Of a DNA stretch of 5,477 nucleotides, positions 1 through 4,984 are shown one piece after another (within the stretch, counting starts at the first letter, position 1; each line of letters opens with the position of its first letter). The translations under genes and the position numbers were made by a program. The notes under the pieces are model-generated. The model ran no database searches. It was given only the letters and a program-made list of their open reading frames with translations, and was not told the origin of the DNA. Location: positions 1 through 5,477 of the forward strand of contig SFWF01000085.1 of assembly GCA_004560045.1 (NCBI GenBank). The letters run 5' to 3'. The stretch comes from a bacterium. GTDB lineage: Bacteria; Bacillota; Clostridia; Oscillospirales; Acutalibacteraceae.

Positions 1-29
1 AAAAGCAAATTTTTGCGGCCTAATGTGTT

Positions 30-68
30 AAAAAGCCGTGGTACGCGACAGCGTTACCACGGCTTTTT
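30..68 (-). terminator. Bidirectional intrinsic terminator downstream of lexA-rnhA
   Basis: An inverted repeat pairs AAAAAGCCGTGGTA (30-43) with TACCACGGCTTTTT (55-68). It is extended inside by CGC (44-46) and GCG (51-53) around a GACA loop, with a single bulged T at 54. Each strand has a run of five T after the GC-rich stem, so it can work in both directions. It is the first clear terminator downstream of rnhA on the minus strand. It would also stop plus-strand transcription of any gene lying to the left of the window. Confidence 0.85.
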
Positions 69-260
69 GCCTTTTATTCCGCTAAAAATTTATCTTTTTG
101 AGGTGCGGAGCAGTTTTGTAACTTAAAAATTTGTTCTTTTCTCGAAGCCGACAAACCGAAGAAATACTTTGTGTCTTTGGGGGTTTGAGGCAAAGAGGCA
201 GGACTAATTTTTGTTCCAAAACCAATTTGTCCTTTTGATTACGGTCCGAATCCGAGATTT
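69..260. other. Non-coding stretch between rnhA and the terminator
   Basis: I see no start codon with a ribosome site here on either strand. On the minus strand one frame stays open for roughly 60 codons and closes at 82-84, but it has no ATG and reads like repeat-derived sequence. The stretch is AT-rich and contains an imperfect hairpin at 201-232. If lexA-rnhA is terminated only at 30-68, this becomes a 3' untranslated tail of about 190 nucleotides. It could equally be a remnant of an interspersed repeat. Confidence 0.5.
201..232. repeat. Imperfect hairpin in the rnhA 3' region
   Basis: GGACTAATT (201-209) pairs with AATTTGTCC (224-232) with one T/T mismatch. The stem continues inward through TTTG (210-213) and CAAA (217-220) with a small bulge at 221-223. 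On the plus strand it is followed by TTTT (233-236), which makes a weak terminator-like shape. On the minus strand, the direction of rnhA, no T-run follows. Its function is unknown; it could stabilise the 3' end of the mRNA. Confidence 0.4.
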
Positions 261-701
261 TTATTTTTTAAGATTCAAATAATATGCAACCGCCAGCGCG
301 TCACACCGTTCGTTTTCGGGGTGACCCGCGTGACCCTTGACCCATAGGAATTCAACCTCGTGGGTCTCGAGCAGGGGGAGAAGCTCCTCCCACAGGTCAA
401 CGTTTAAAGCAGGCTTCTTATCGGCCTTGCGCCAGCCGTTAGCCCTCCAACCGTACACCCATCTCTGATTTATAGCGTCGCAAACGTATTTTGAGTCGGT
501 GGTGAGCATTACCTTGCAGGGCTCCTTAAGGGCAGAAAGCGCCTTAATAACGGCGGTAAGCTCCATACGGTTGTTGGTGGTCTCCTTTTCTCCGCCCGAA
601 AGCTCCTTTTCCTTTCCGGCAAAACGGAGTACCGCACCCCAACCGCCCGGACCGGGGTTTCCCGAGCAGGCGCCATCGGTAAATATTTCAACAGTCTTCA
701 T
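261..701 (-). CDS. rnhA: Ribonuclease HI
   Basis: Cytoplasmic endonuclease that cuts the RNA strand of RNA-DNA hybrids, removing R-loops and primer RNA. At 146 residues it is close to the usual length for bacterial RNase HI. The metal-binding residues are visible: D9 in FTDGACSGNPG, E47 in NNRMELTA, D69 in TTDSKYV and D134 in ERCDALA. H124 lies in the flexible loop KGHAGHPEN. The basic protrusion of the E. coli-type enzyme is present at about residues 79-104, including GWRKADKKP and NVDLW. The ATG lies 3 bp after the lexA stop codon. Its ribosome site AGAAGG (plus-strand 711-716, spacing 9) is inside the last lexA codons, so translation is probably coupled to lexA. Family assignment is firm; SOS-linked expression is inferred from the shared operon. 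Confidence 0.96.
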   Translation of the reverse strand: MKTVEIFTDGACSGNPGPGGWGAVLRFAGKEKELSGGEKETTNNRMELTAVIKALSALKEPCKVMLTTDSKYVCDAINQRWVYGWRANGWRKADKKPALNVDLWEELLPLLETHEVEFLWVKGHAGHPENERCDALAVAYYLNLKK

Positions 702-704
702 TTT

Positions 705-1292
705 TTAGTACCTTCTGTAGCTTCCGATAACCTTTCCGAGAATTGAGGGATTTTCGGGATAAATTGGGTCGAAATCGGGATTTTCGGGCATAAATATAAC
801 CTGCCCGTCCTTTATTAAAAGACGCTTTACCGTGGCCTCGTCGCCGTCCATTCCGATAATTATGTCGCCGGGCTTTGCTACCGCGTCCTTGTCTGCGATT
901 ACAAGGTCGCCGTCTAAGATTCCCGCGTCACGCATACTGAGTCCCACGACCCTGAGGGCGAAAAGACCCTCCGAATAATTTGAGGCGTAGGGGATATAAT
1001 CCTCGATCTCCTCGACCGCAAGTATGGGCTGACCCGCCGTAACGCGGCCGATAACGGGTACCTGCGCAGTAGCTGCCGAGCCCGCGATACGAATAGAACG
1101 GGAGTTTCGGGGGTCCCGCTCGATATATCCGCTTTCCTCTAAAAGGCTTAAAATTCCGTGAACGGTAGAGGTCGATTTAATTCCCGTCTCGGCGCATATC
1201 TCGCGAACCGAAGGGGGAATTCCGCTACCAAGCGCTTTAACCAAAAAGTTATAAACGTTCAGTTGTTTTTCGGTAAGGGTAGGTCTCGACAA
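705..1292 (-). CDS. lexA: LexA, SOS-response repressor and self-cleaving protease
   Basis: Represses DNA-damage genes and is inactivated when RecA filaments stimulate its self-cleavage. It has 195 residues, slightly shorter than the 200-or-so typical of the family. The N-terminal winged helix-turn-helix spans about 1-70 (PPSVREICAETGI, then STSTVHGIL). A short linker leads to the S24 peptidase-like domain, about 76-195. The cleavage site is A86-G87 in GRVTAGQP. The catalytic dyad is S119 (VVGLSMRDAGI) and K156 (EATVKRL), the same numbers as in E. coli LexA. The start is a TTG at 1290-1292, chosen because GGAGGAG (plus-strand 1298-1304) lies 5 nt upstream and homology begins at once with TLTEKQLNVYNFL. 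It is first gene of an operon with rnhA and is probably autoregulated through the box at 1309-1320. Confidence 0.97.
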   Translation of the reverse strand: MSRPTLTEKQLNVYNFLVKALGSGIPPSVREICAETGIKSTSTVHGILSLLEESGYIERDPRNSRSIRIAGSAATAQVPVIGRVTAGQPILAVEEIEDYIPYASNYSEGLFALRVVGLSMRDAGILDGDLVIADKDAVAKPGDIIIGMDGDEATVKRLLIKDGQVIFMPENPDFDPIYPENPSILGKVIGSYRRY

Positions 1293-1297
1293 TAAGA

Positions 1298-1304
1298 CTC
1301 CTCC
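1298..1304 (-). promoter_or_regulatory. Strong ribosome binding site fixing the TTG start of lexA
   Basis: Read on the minus strand this is GGAGGAG, 5 nt before the TTG at 1290-1292. There is no ATG in this frame near the expected N-terminus. The strong Shine-Dalgarno sequence is therefore the deciding evidence for a non-ATG start. Confidence 0.8.
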
Positions 1305-1308
1305 AATC

Positions 1309-1320
1309 GAACAAATATTC
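1309..1320. promoter_or_regulatory. Putative LexA (SOS) box
   Basis: GAACAAATATTC matches the Gram-positive SOS-box consensus GAAC-N4-GTTC at seven of the eight defined positions; only the G of the right arm is replaced by A. It is preceded by C at 1308, as in the extended CGAAC form. It lies just downstream of the predicted lexA transcription start (about 1321), between the -10 box and the ribosome site, a good place for autorepression. The match is direct; LexA binding is inferred. Confidence 0.72.
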
Positions 1321-1327
1321 TTTTAAT

Positions 1328-1356
1328 ATCATACCACAAAACTTTCTTTTTTGCAA
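1328..1356 (-). promoter_or_regulatory. lexA promoter (sigma-A type, extended -10)
   Basis: On the minus strand, TTGCAA (1351-1356) is the -35 and TATGAT (1328-1333) the -10, separated by exactly 17 bp. A TGN extended -10 element (TGG) directly precedes TATGAT. The predicted start near 1321-1322 gives a leader of about 30 nt that carries the LexA box and ribosome site. Confidence 0.75.
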
Positions 1357-1377
1357 CCATCTTTATTTTTAAAGTAA

Positions 1378-1407
1378 TTGACAGTAAAGGAAAGCGTAGT
1401 GTATAAT
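1378..1407 (+). promoter_or_regulatory. Consensus promoter for the small membrane protein gene
   Basis: TTGACA (1378-1383) and TATAAT (1402-1407) match the sigma-A/sigma-70 consensus at all 12 positions, with an 18-bp spacer. Transcription would start near 1414, followed by GGAG at 1425-1428 and the ATG at 1436. It is divergent from the lexA promoter, and the two -35 boxes are 21 bp apart. Confidence 0.85.
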
Positions 1408-1435
1408 TAAAGAAAAACGTGATTGGAGAACCGAT

Positions 1436-1729
1436 ATGGACGAAAAATGGGCCGCTTATGAGCAGAAGCAAAAGGAGCTTAAAAAGCATTTTAAGGTGCA
1501 GTATATTAAGGTCATCGTCATCTTTTTACTTTATAACGGGGTAGCAGATACCCTGCTTATACTCTTCGCTGAGGCTATGAACTGGCCGGTTGCGATAGTC
1601 GCCTTCCTCGTCAGCACGGGAATATCCGTTTACATTATGCTTAAAGCCATAGCGGGCCTCCGCCACATAAAGCATCAGCAGTATTTAAAGCTTCAGCAGG
1701 ACGCCCCCGTAGGAAAAATAAGAATATAA
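1436..1729 (+). CDS. Small two-helix membrane protein of unknown function
   Basis: I do not recognise this 97-residue protein. A charged N-terminal stretch rich in Lys, Gln and Glu (residues 1-20) could form a short amphipathic or coiled helix. Two hydrophobic segments follow at about 23-45 (IKVIVIFLLYNG onward) and 51-74 (PVAIVAFLVSTGIS onward). A basic cytoplasmic-looking tail (RHIKHQQYLKL) ends the protein. The hairpin of two helices with Lys/Arg on both ends predicts N-in and C-in topology. The start is supported by GGAG 7 nt upstream and by a perfect promoter. It stands alone as a transcription unit, with a terminator 7 bp after the stop codon. Its position opposite lexA does not by itself show a role in DNA repair, and the predicted LexA box does not overlap its promoter. 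Coding status is well supported; function is unknown. Confidence 0.8.
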   Translation: MDEKWAAYEQKQKELKKHFKVQYIKVIVIFLLYNGVADTLLILFAEAMNWPVAIVAFLVSTGISVYIMLKAIAGLRHIKHQQYLKLQQDAPVGKIRI

Positions 1730-1736
1730 AATTTTA

Positions 1737-1761
1737 GGGCGACCGTCGGTCGCCCTTTTTT
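1737..1761 (+). terminator. Intrinsic terminator between convergent genes
   Basis: A perfect 8-bp stem, GGGCGACC (1737-1744) with GGTCGCCC (1748-1755), closes a GTC loop and is followed by TTTTTT (1756-1761). It ends the plus-strand gene at 1436-1729. On the minus strand the stem is followed by TAAAATTTT, so it may also serve, less efficiently, as terminator for the transporter genes, whose stop codon is at 1763-1765. Confidence 0.88.
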
Positions 1762-1762
1762 A

Positions 1763-2131
1763 CTATTCACTCTCCACTGTCTTAAATGCCGATACGACCT
1801 GCCATACCCCTGCCAGAACAAGAAGGCCGCCGAATATTTTGCCGACCACCTTTGCGCCGATGATCCCCGTCAGCCATACCCCTAAAAATGCCCCGACAAG
1901 CCCCGACGCGGCCAAAAGCAGTACGGTTTTCCATTTTATCTGCTTTTTAAAGGCGTAGATTATAACCGAAAGTGCGGCTACGGGTATAAAAAAGAGGAGA
2001 TTTATCCCTTGGGCTTTTAGCTGATCTGTGCCTTTAATAAGAGAAAGATAAATAAGAAGCACCGCGCCTCCGCCAAGCCCCATCGCTCCGATTATTCCCG
2101 AAAGAAGTCCCGCGATAATATCCCATATCAT
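1763..2131 (-). CDS. Half-size TauE/SafE (TSUP) transporter, second subunit
   Basis: A 122-residue, very hydrophobic protein that corresponds to one four-helix repeat of the TauE/SafE family (formerly DUF81). Members of that family export or take up sulfite, sulfoacetate and other small organic anions. Likely membrane segments are at about 3-31, 42-60, 67-88 and 95-114. The family's glycine-rich first-helix signature is visible as GLGGGAVLLIYLSL (18-31). QGINLLFFIPVA (41-52) matches the conserved region at the start of the second helix. Its ATG overlaps the TGA of the preceding gene by 4 bp (ATGA), so the two are probably translationally coupled. Full-length family members have about 250 residues with two such repeats; the two genes together make 239. 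A functional transporter probably needs both products. The substrate cannot be read from the sequence. Confidence 0.85.
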   Translation of the reverse strand: MIWDIIAGLLSGIIGAMGLGGGAVLLIYLSLIKGTDQLKAQGINLLFFIPVAALSVIIYAFKKQIKWKTVLLLAASGLVGAFLGVWLTGIIGAKVVGKIFGGLLVLAGVWQVVSAFKTVESE

Positions 2132-2481
2132 TTAAATATCAGCCTCGCTCCCGCATATATCATAAATCCGCCGAAAATTACCCCGAGCCATTTCGGGGAT
2201 ATTTTTTTAAGGAGAATTGTCCCGATGACCGCTCCGATAAGTCCTCCGGGGATAAAAATAAAACTGTCCGAAAGGCCGACGCTTCCGCGGATAATATAAA
2301 GGATCGCCGAAAACAAGGCAAGAGGAAGTATTACCGCCACCGCGTTTCGGTGGGCCTCCTTTTGGTCCATTCCGAGCTTTTTAAGGGCGGGTACGGCCAG
2401 CATACCGCCGCCCGCTCCGAGCATTCCGTTTATAATTCCTATAAAAAATCCTGCTGTTAGGGTCAATAATTTCTTTTTCAT
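2128..2481 (-). CDS. Half-size TauE/SafE (TSUP) transporter, first subunit
   Basis: A 117-residue integral membrane protein and the upstream partner of the gene it overlaps at 2128-2131. It has about four hydrophobic segments (about 7-33, 46-65, 73-92 and 97-115). The TSUP glycine signature is seen as NGMLGAGGGMLAVPAL (18-33), followed by a charged loop KKLGMDQKEAHRNA and a second helix AVAVILPLALFSAILY. The N-terminal MKKK and the charged loop suggest a cytoplasmic N-terminus. No good ribosome site precedes the ATG: the nearest purine-rich stretch, TAGGGA, lies about 20 nt upstream, so initiation may be weak. Both halves keep their own start and stop, which argues for a natural two-subunit transporter over a broken full-length gene. 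Confidence 0.86.
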   Translation of the reverse strand: MKKKLLTLTAGFFIGIINGMLGAGGGMLAVPALKKLGMDQKEAHRNAVAVILPLALFSAILYIIRGSVGLSDSFIFIPGGLIGAVIGTILLKKISPKWLGVIFGGFMIYAGARLIFK

Positions 2482-2509
2482 AGGAATATTTTTTGTTAAA
2501 TTGTCCCTA

Positions 2510-2538
2510 AATATACTAAAATGGCGAAATTCTGTTGA
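2510..2538 (-). promoter_or_regulatory. Possible promoter for the TSUP transporter pair
   Basis: On the minus strand, TCAACA (2533-2538) is a 4/6 match to the -35 and TATATT (2510-2515) a 5/6 match to the -10, with a 17-bp spacer. The start would be near 2503, giving a leader of about 22 nt without a clear Shine-Dalgarno sequence. The -35 overlaps the -35 of the opposing nfnA promoter. Confidence 0.45.
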
Positions 2539-2563
2539 AAGCAGATTAAATTTATGCTAAAAT
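2535..2563 (+). promoter_or_regulatory. nfnAB promoter (sigma-A type, extended -10)
   Basis: TTGAAA (2535-2540) and TAAAAT (2558-2563) each match the consensus at five of six positions, with a 17-bp spacer. TGC (2555-2557) provides an extended -10. The predicted start near 2570 is followed by AAGGAG (2580-2585), 11 nt before the ATG at 2597. Confidence 0.75.
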
Positions 2564-2596
2564 ATTTCACAGTCCATATAAGGAGTTTCTTTTAAG

Positions 2597-3436
2597 ATGT
2601 ATAAAATAGTTAACAAAAAGGTTTTAAATCCGACCGTCGTTATGATGGATATCGAGGCCCCCTTCGTCGCCAAAAAGGCGCAGGCGGGTCAGTTTATCAT
2701 CCTCCGCGTAGACGGGGAAGGGGAGCGTATCCCCCTTACCATAGCGGGCTACGACAGGGATAAGGGAACCGTCAAAATAATTTTTCAGATTGTCGGTGCT
2801 ACGACCCTTTCCTTAAGTAAAAAGGAGGAAGGGGAGTATATCTCCGATTTTGCAGGTCCTTTAGGTCGGGCTACCGAAACCGAAGGCCTTAAAAAGGTTG
2901 CCGTTATAGGCGGCGGAGTAGGCTGTGCCATAGCTCTCCCCGTAGCACAAAAGCTTTTCGAGCAGGGCTGTGAGGTTCATTCGGTCGTAGGATTTCGAAA
3001 TAAAGACCTCCTTATTTTAGAGGAGGAGTTTGCGGCGGTATCGGATAAATTTGTCGTTATGACCGACGACGGAAGCGCAGGTAAAAAGGGCCTCGTGACC
3101 GAGGCTATTAAGGAGCTTATCGAGTCGGGTGAAAGGTACGACGAAATTATCGCCATCGGCCCCCTTATTATGATGAAATTTGTCGTCGCTACCGTTAGAC
3201 CCTACGGTATCCCCGTAACCGTTTCCATGAATCCGATTATGATCGACGGAACGGGAATGTGCGGCGGTTGCCGTCTGACGGTTGGCGGCAAGGTAAAATT
3301 TGCCTGCGTCGACGGCCCCGATTTTAACGGCTACGAGGTCGATTTCGACGAGGCTATGGAGCGCTCGAATATGTATAAGGATTTTGAGCAGCACCGCTAT
3401 ACCGATACCTGTAATCTTTTTAAGGGGGTAGAATAA
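2597..3436 (+). CDS. nfnA: NADH-dependent reduced ferredoxin:NADP+ oxidoreductase, subunit A
   Basis: Small subunit of the flavin-based electron-bifurcating transhydrogenase NfnAB. Known for the complex: NADH + 2 reduced ferredoxin + 2 NADP+ + H+ interconvert with NAD+ + 2 oxidised ferredoxin + 2 NADPH. At 279 residues it has the usual length. An N-terminal beta-barrel binds FAD (about 1-95; RIPLTIAGYD at 44-53 holds the flavin-contacting Arg-x-Pro-x-Thr). A nucleotide-binding domain follows with VIGGGVGCAIALP (103-115). The C-terminal [2Fe-2S] site is DGTGMCGGC (D217, C222, C225) with C237 in KFACVDGP. The first ligand is Asp where the related PyrK subunit has Cys, which is the pattern of Nfn. 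Annotation pipelines often call this family 'dihydroorotate dehydrogenase electron transfer subunit'; the partner gene rules that out. nfnB starts 1 bp after its stop codon. Confidence 0.93.
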   Translation: MYKIVNKKVLNPTVVMMDIEAPFVAKKAQAGQFIILRVDGEGERIPLTIAGYDRDKGTVKIIFQIVGATTLSLSKKEEGEYISDFAGPLGRATETEGLKKVAVIGGGVGCAIALPVAQKLFEQGCEVHSVVGFRNKDLLILEEEFAAVSDKFVVMTDDGSAGKKGLVTEAIKELIESGERYDEIIAIGPLIMMKFVVATVRPYGIPVTVSMNPIMIDGTGMCGGCRLTVGGKVKFACVDGPDFNGYEVDFDEAMERSNMYKDFEQHRYTDTCNLFKGVE

Positions 3437-3437
3437 A

Positions 3438-4856
3438 ATGGCAAATATGAGCCTAAGTAAAAATCCTATGCCCACACAGGACGCGGCGGTACGTGCGAAA
3501 AACTTTTCGGAGGTCGCTCTCGGCTACTCTGAGGAAGCGGCTTTAGACGAGGCGGCGCGCTGTCTTAGCTGTAAAAATATGCCCTGCGTTACGGGCTGTC
3601 CCGTAAATATTCATATTCCCGCCTTTATCGAAAAGGTAAAAGAGGGCGAATTTGAGGAAGCCTATAAAATTATAACCGAGGCCTCCTCCCTTCCTGCCGT
3701 CTGCGGACGCGTCTGCCCTCAGGAAAGTCAATGTGAATCAAAATGCGTTAGAGGAATAAAGGGCGAGCCGGTTGGAATAGGCCGACTCGAACGCTTCGTT
3801 GCCGACTGGCATAACGAGCATTTCTCGGGAGATACTGTAAAGCCGCAGTCTAACGGCAAAAAGGTCGCCGTAGTAGGCTCGGGCCCTGCAGGACTTACCT
3901 GCGCAGGTGACCTTGCCAAAAAAGGCTACGAGGTAACCGTTTTCGAGGCCCTTCACCTTGCGGGCGGCGTTTTGGTCTACGGAATTCCCGAATTCCGTCT
4001 TCCGAAGGCAATCGTTAAAAAAGAGGTCGAGACCCTTAAAGCACTCGGAGTTAAGGTCGAGACCAATATGATAATCGGAAAGACCCTTACGGTCGACGAG
4101 CTTTTCGAAATGGGCTTTGAGTCGGTGTTTATCGGCTCGGGTGCAGGCCTTCCCCGCTTTATGGGAATCGAGGGCGAAAGCCTTAAGGGAGTATATTCGG
4201 CAAACGAATTTTTAACCCGCAGTAACCTTATGAAGGCCTATAGAGAGGATAATACTACCCCCATTATGAAGGCCAAAAAGGTTGCCGTTGTCGGAGGCGG
4301 AAACGTGGCAATGGATGCCGCAAGAACCGCCCTTCGTCTCGGTGCCGAAAAGGTTTATATCGTCTACCGTCGCTCTTTAAGCGAGCTTCCTGCCCGTAAG
4401 GAGGAGGTCGAGCACGCAATGGAGGAAGGCGTAGAGTTTAAACTTCTGAACAACCCCGTAAAAATCCTCGGCTATCATAATCCCGACGATAAGCGCGACC
4501 CGAAAAACGGCTTCGTTACGGGTATGGAGTGTATTAAAATGGAGCTTGGCGAGCCCGACGCCTCGGGCAGAAGAAGCCCCGTAGAAATAGCGGGAAGCGA
4601 ATTTACCCTTGAGGTCGACTGTGTAATAATGTCTATCGGAACCTCGCCCAACCCCCTTATCAAGTCTACCACCGAAGGACTTGAGGTCAATAAAAGAGGC
4701 GGAATCATAGTCGACGAGGCAACAGGCCTTACCTCCCGTGAGGGCGTTTTCGCAGGCGGAGACGCCGTAACCGGTGCCGCAACCGTTATCCTCGCAATGG
4801 GTGCAGGGAAAACCGCCGCCAAAGCCATCGACGAGTATATAACGAAAAAACAGTGA
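3438..4856 (+). CDS. nfnB: NADH-dependent reduced ferredoxin:NADP+ oxidoreductase, subunit B
   Basis: Large subunit of NfnAB, carrying the bifurcating FAD and two [4Fe-4S] clusters; it belongs to the glutamate synthase small-subunit-like family. It has 472 residues, the usual length. The N-terminal cluster domain (about 1-130) shows CLSCKNMPCVTGC (C42, C45, C50, C54), then C93, C99 and C103. E118 in IGRLERF stands where related enzymes use a Gln or Glu as the non-cysteine ligand. An FAD-binding Rossmann motif, VVGSGPAGLTCAGDLA, begins at about 145. The NADPH domain has VVGGGNVAMDAA from 284, followed by YRRS (310-313), whose arginines fit 2'-phosphate recognition. The closing flavin motif is FAGGDAVTGAATV near 448-460. 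The ATG has AAGGGGG (3422-3428) 9 nt upstream, inside the end of nfnA. The catalytic large subunit of glutamate synthase is absent, so this is not GltD. No intrinsic terminator follows. Confidence 0.94.
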   Translation: MANMSLSKNPMPTQDAAVRAKNFSEVALGYSEEAALDEAARCLSCKNMPCVTGCPVNIHIPAFIEKVKEGEFEEAYKIITEASSLPAVCGRVCPQESQCESKCVRGIKGEPVGIGRLERFVADWHNEHFSGDTVKPQSNGKKVAVVGSGPAGLTCAGDLAKKGYEVTVFEALHLAGGVLVYGIPEFRLPKAIVKKEVETLKALGVKVETNMIIGKTLTVDELFEMGFESVFIGSGAGLPRFMGIEGESLKGVYSANEFLTRSNLMKAYREDNTTPIMKAKKVAVVGGGNVAMDAARTALRLGAEKVYIVYRRSLSELPARKEEVEHAMEEGVEFKLLNNPVKILGYHNPDDKRDPKNGFVTGMECIKMELGEPDASGRRSPVEIAGSEFTLEVDCVIMSIGTSPNPLIKSTTEGLEVNKRGGIIVDEATGLTSREGVFAGGDAVTGAATVILAMGAGKTAAKAIDEYITKKQ

Positions 4857-4872
4857 CAAGGGCCGTTGGCCG

Positions 4873-4921
4873 CAGTGGACAGTGGACACTGCACAGTGAT
4901 CAGTGGTCAGTAGTCAGATAA
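4873..4921 (+). repeat. Heptamer tandem array, CAGTGGA type
   Basis: Seven consecutive 7-bp units in exact register: CAGTGGA (4873), CAGTGGA (4880), CACTGCA (4887), CAGTGAT (4894), CAGTGGT (4901), CAGTAGT (4908) and CAGATAA (4915). The decay towards the right end suggests an old array made by slippage. It begins 16 bp after the nfnB stop codon. A period of seven breaks any reading frame, so it is non-coding. Confidence 0.85.
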
Positions 4922-4941
4922 AGAGTAACGCCTTTGAAGCA

Positions 4942-4984
4942 GGGAAAAGGGAAATGGGAAATGGGAAAGGTTAGGGAAAAGGGG
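4942..4984 (+). repeat. Heptamer array GGGAAAN with G-quadruplex motif
   Basis: Four contiguous units, GGGAAAA (4942), GGGAAAT (4949), GGGAAAT (4956) and GGGAAAG (4963), are followed by a GTTA spacer, GGGAAAA (4974) and GGGG (4981). The first four GGG runs are separated by loops of exactly 4 nt, which satisfies the canonical G3+N1-7 quadruplex pattern on the plus strand. That strand matches any transcript reading through from nfnB. Whether it folds is inference. Confidence 0.8.

Noticed and set aside
499..708. Plus-strand frame opposite rnhA
   Set aside because: Antisense shadow of rnhA, without a ribosome site or domain.
1259..1489. Minus-strand 76-codon frame over the lexA promoter region
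   Set aside because: It covers two promoters, the LexA box and the start of lexA in another frame. The hydrophobic translation comes from the AT-rich control region and the reverse of the small membrane gene.
1763..2481. TauE/SafE gene broken by a frameshift (pseudogene)
   Set aside because: Each half has its own start, stop and complete four-helix repeat, and they meet in a clean ATGA overlap typical of coupled genes. A frameshift cannot be fully excluded without comparison to relatives.
3017..3475. 152-codon minus-strand open frame opposite nfnA
   Set aside because: It is the antisense shadow of a confidently identified gene. Other long antisense frames in nfnB (including 4377-4889 and 4475-4894) are rejected for the same reason.
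3788..3801. Second LexA box (CGAACGCTTCGTT) inside nfnB
   Set aside because: The right half does not match GTTC at the correct spacing and the site is internal to a coding region.
3438..4856. Glutamate synthase small subunit (GltD)
   Set aside because: No glutamate synthase large subunit is adjacent, and the partner gene is an NfnA with the Asp-Cys3 [2Fe-2S] site. The pair is therefore Nfn.
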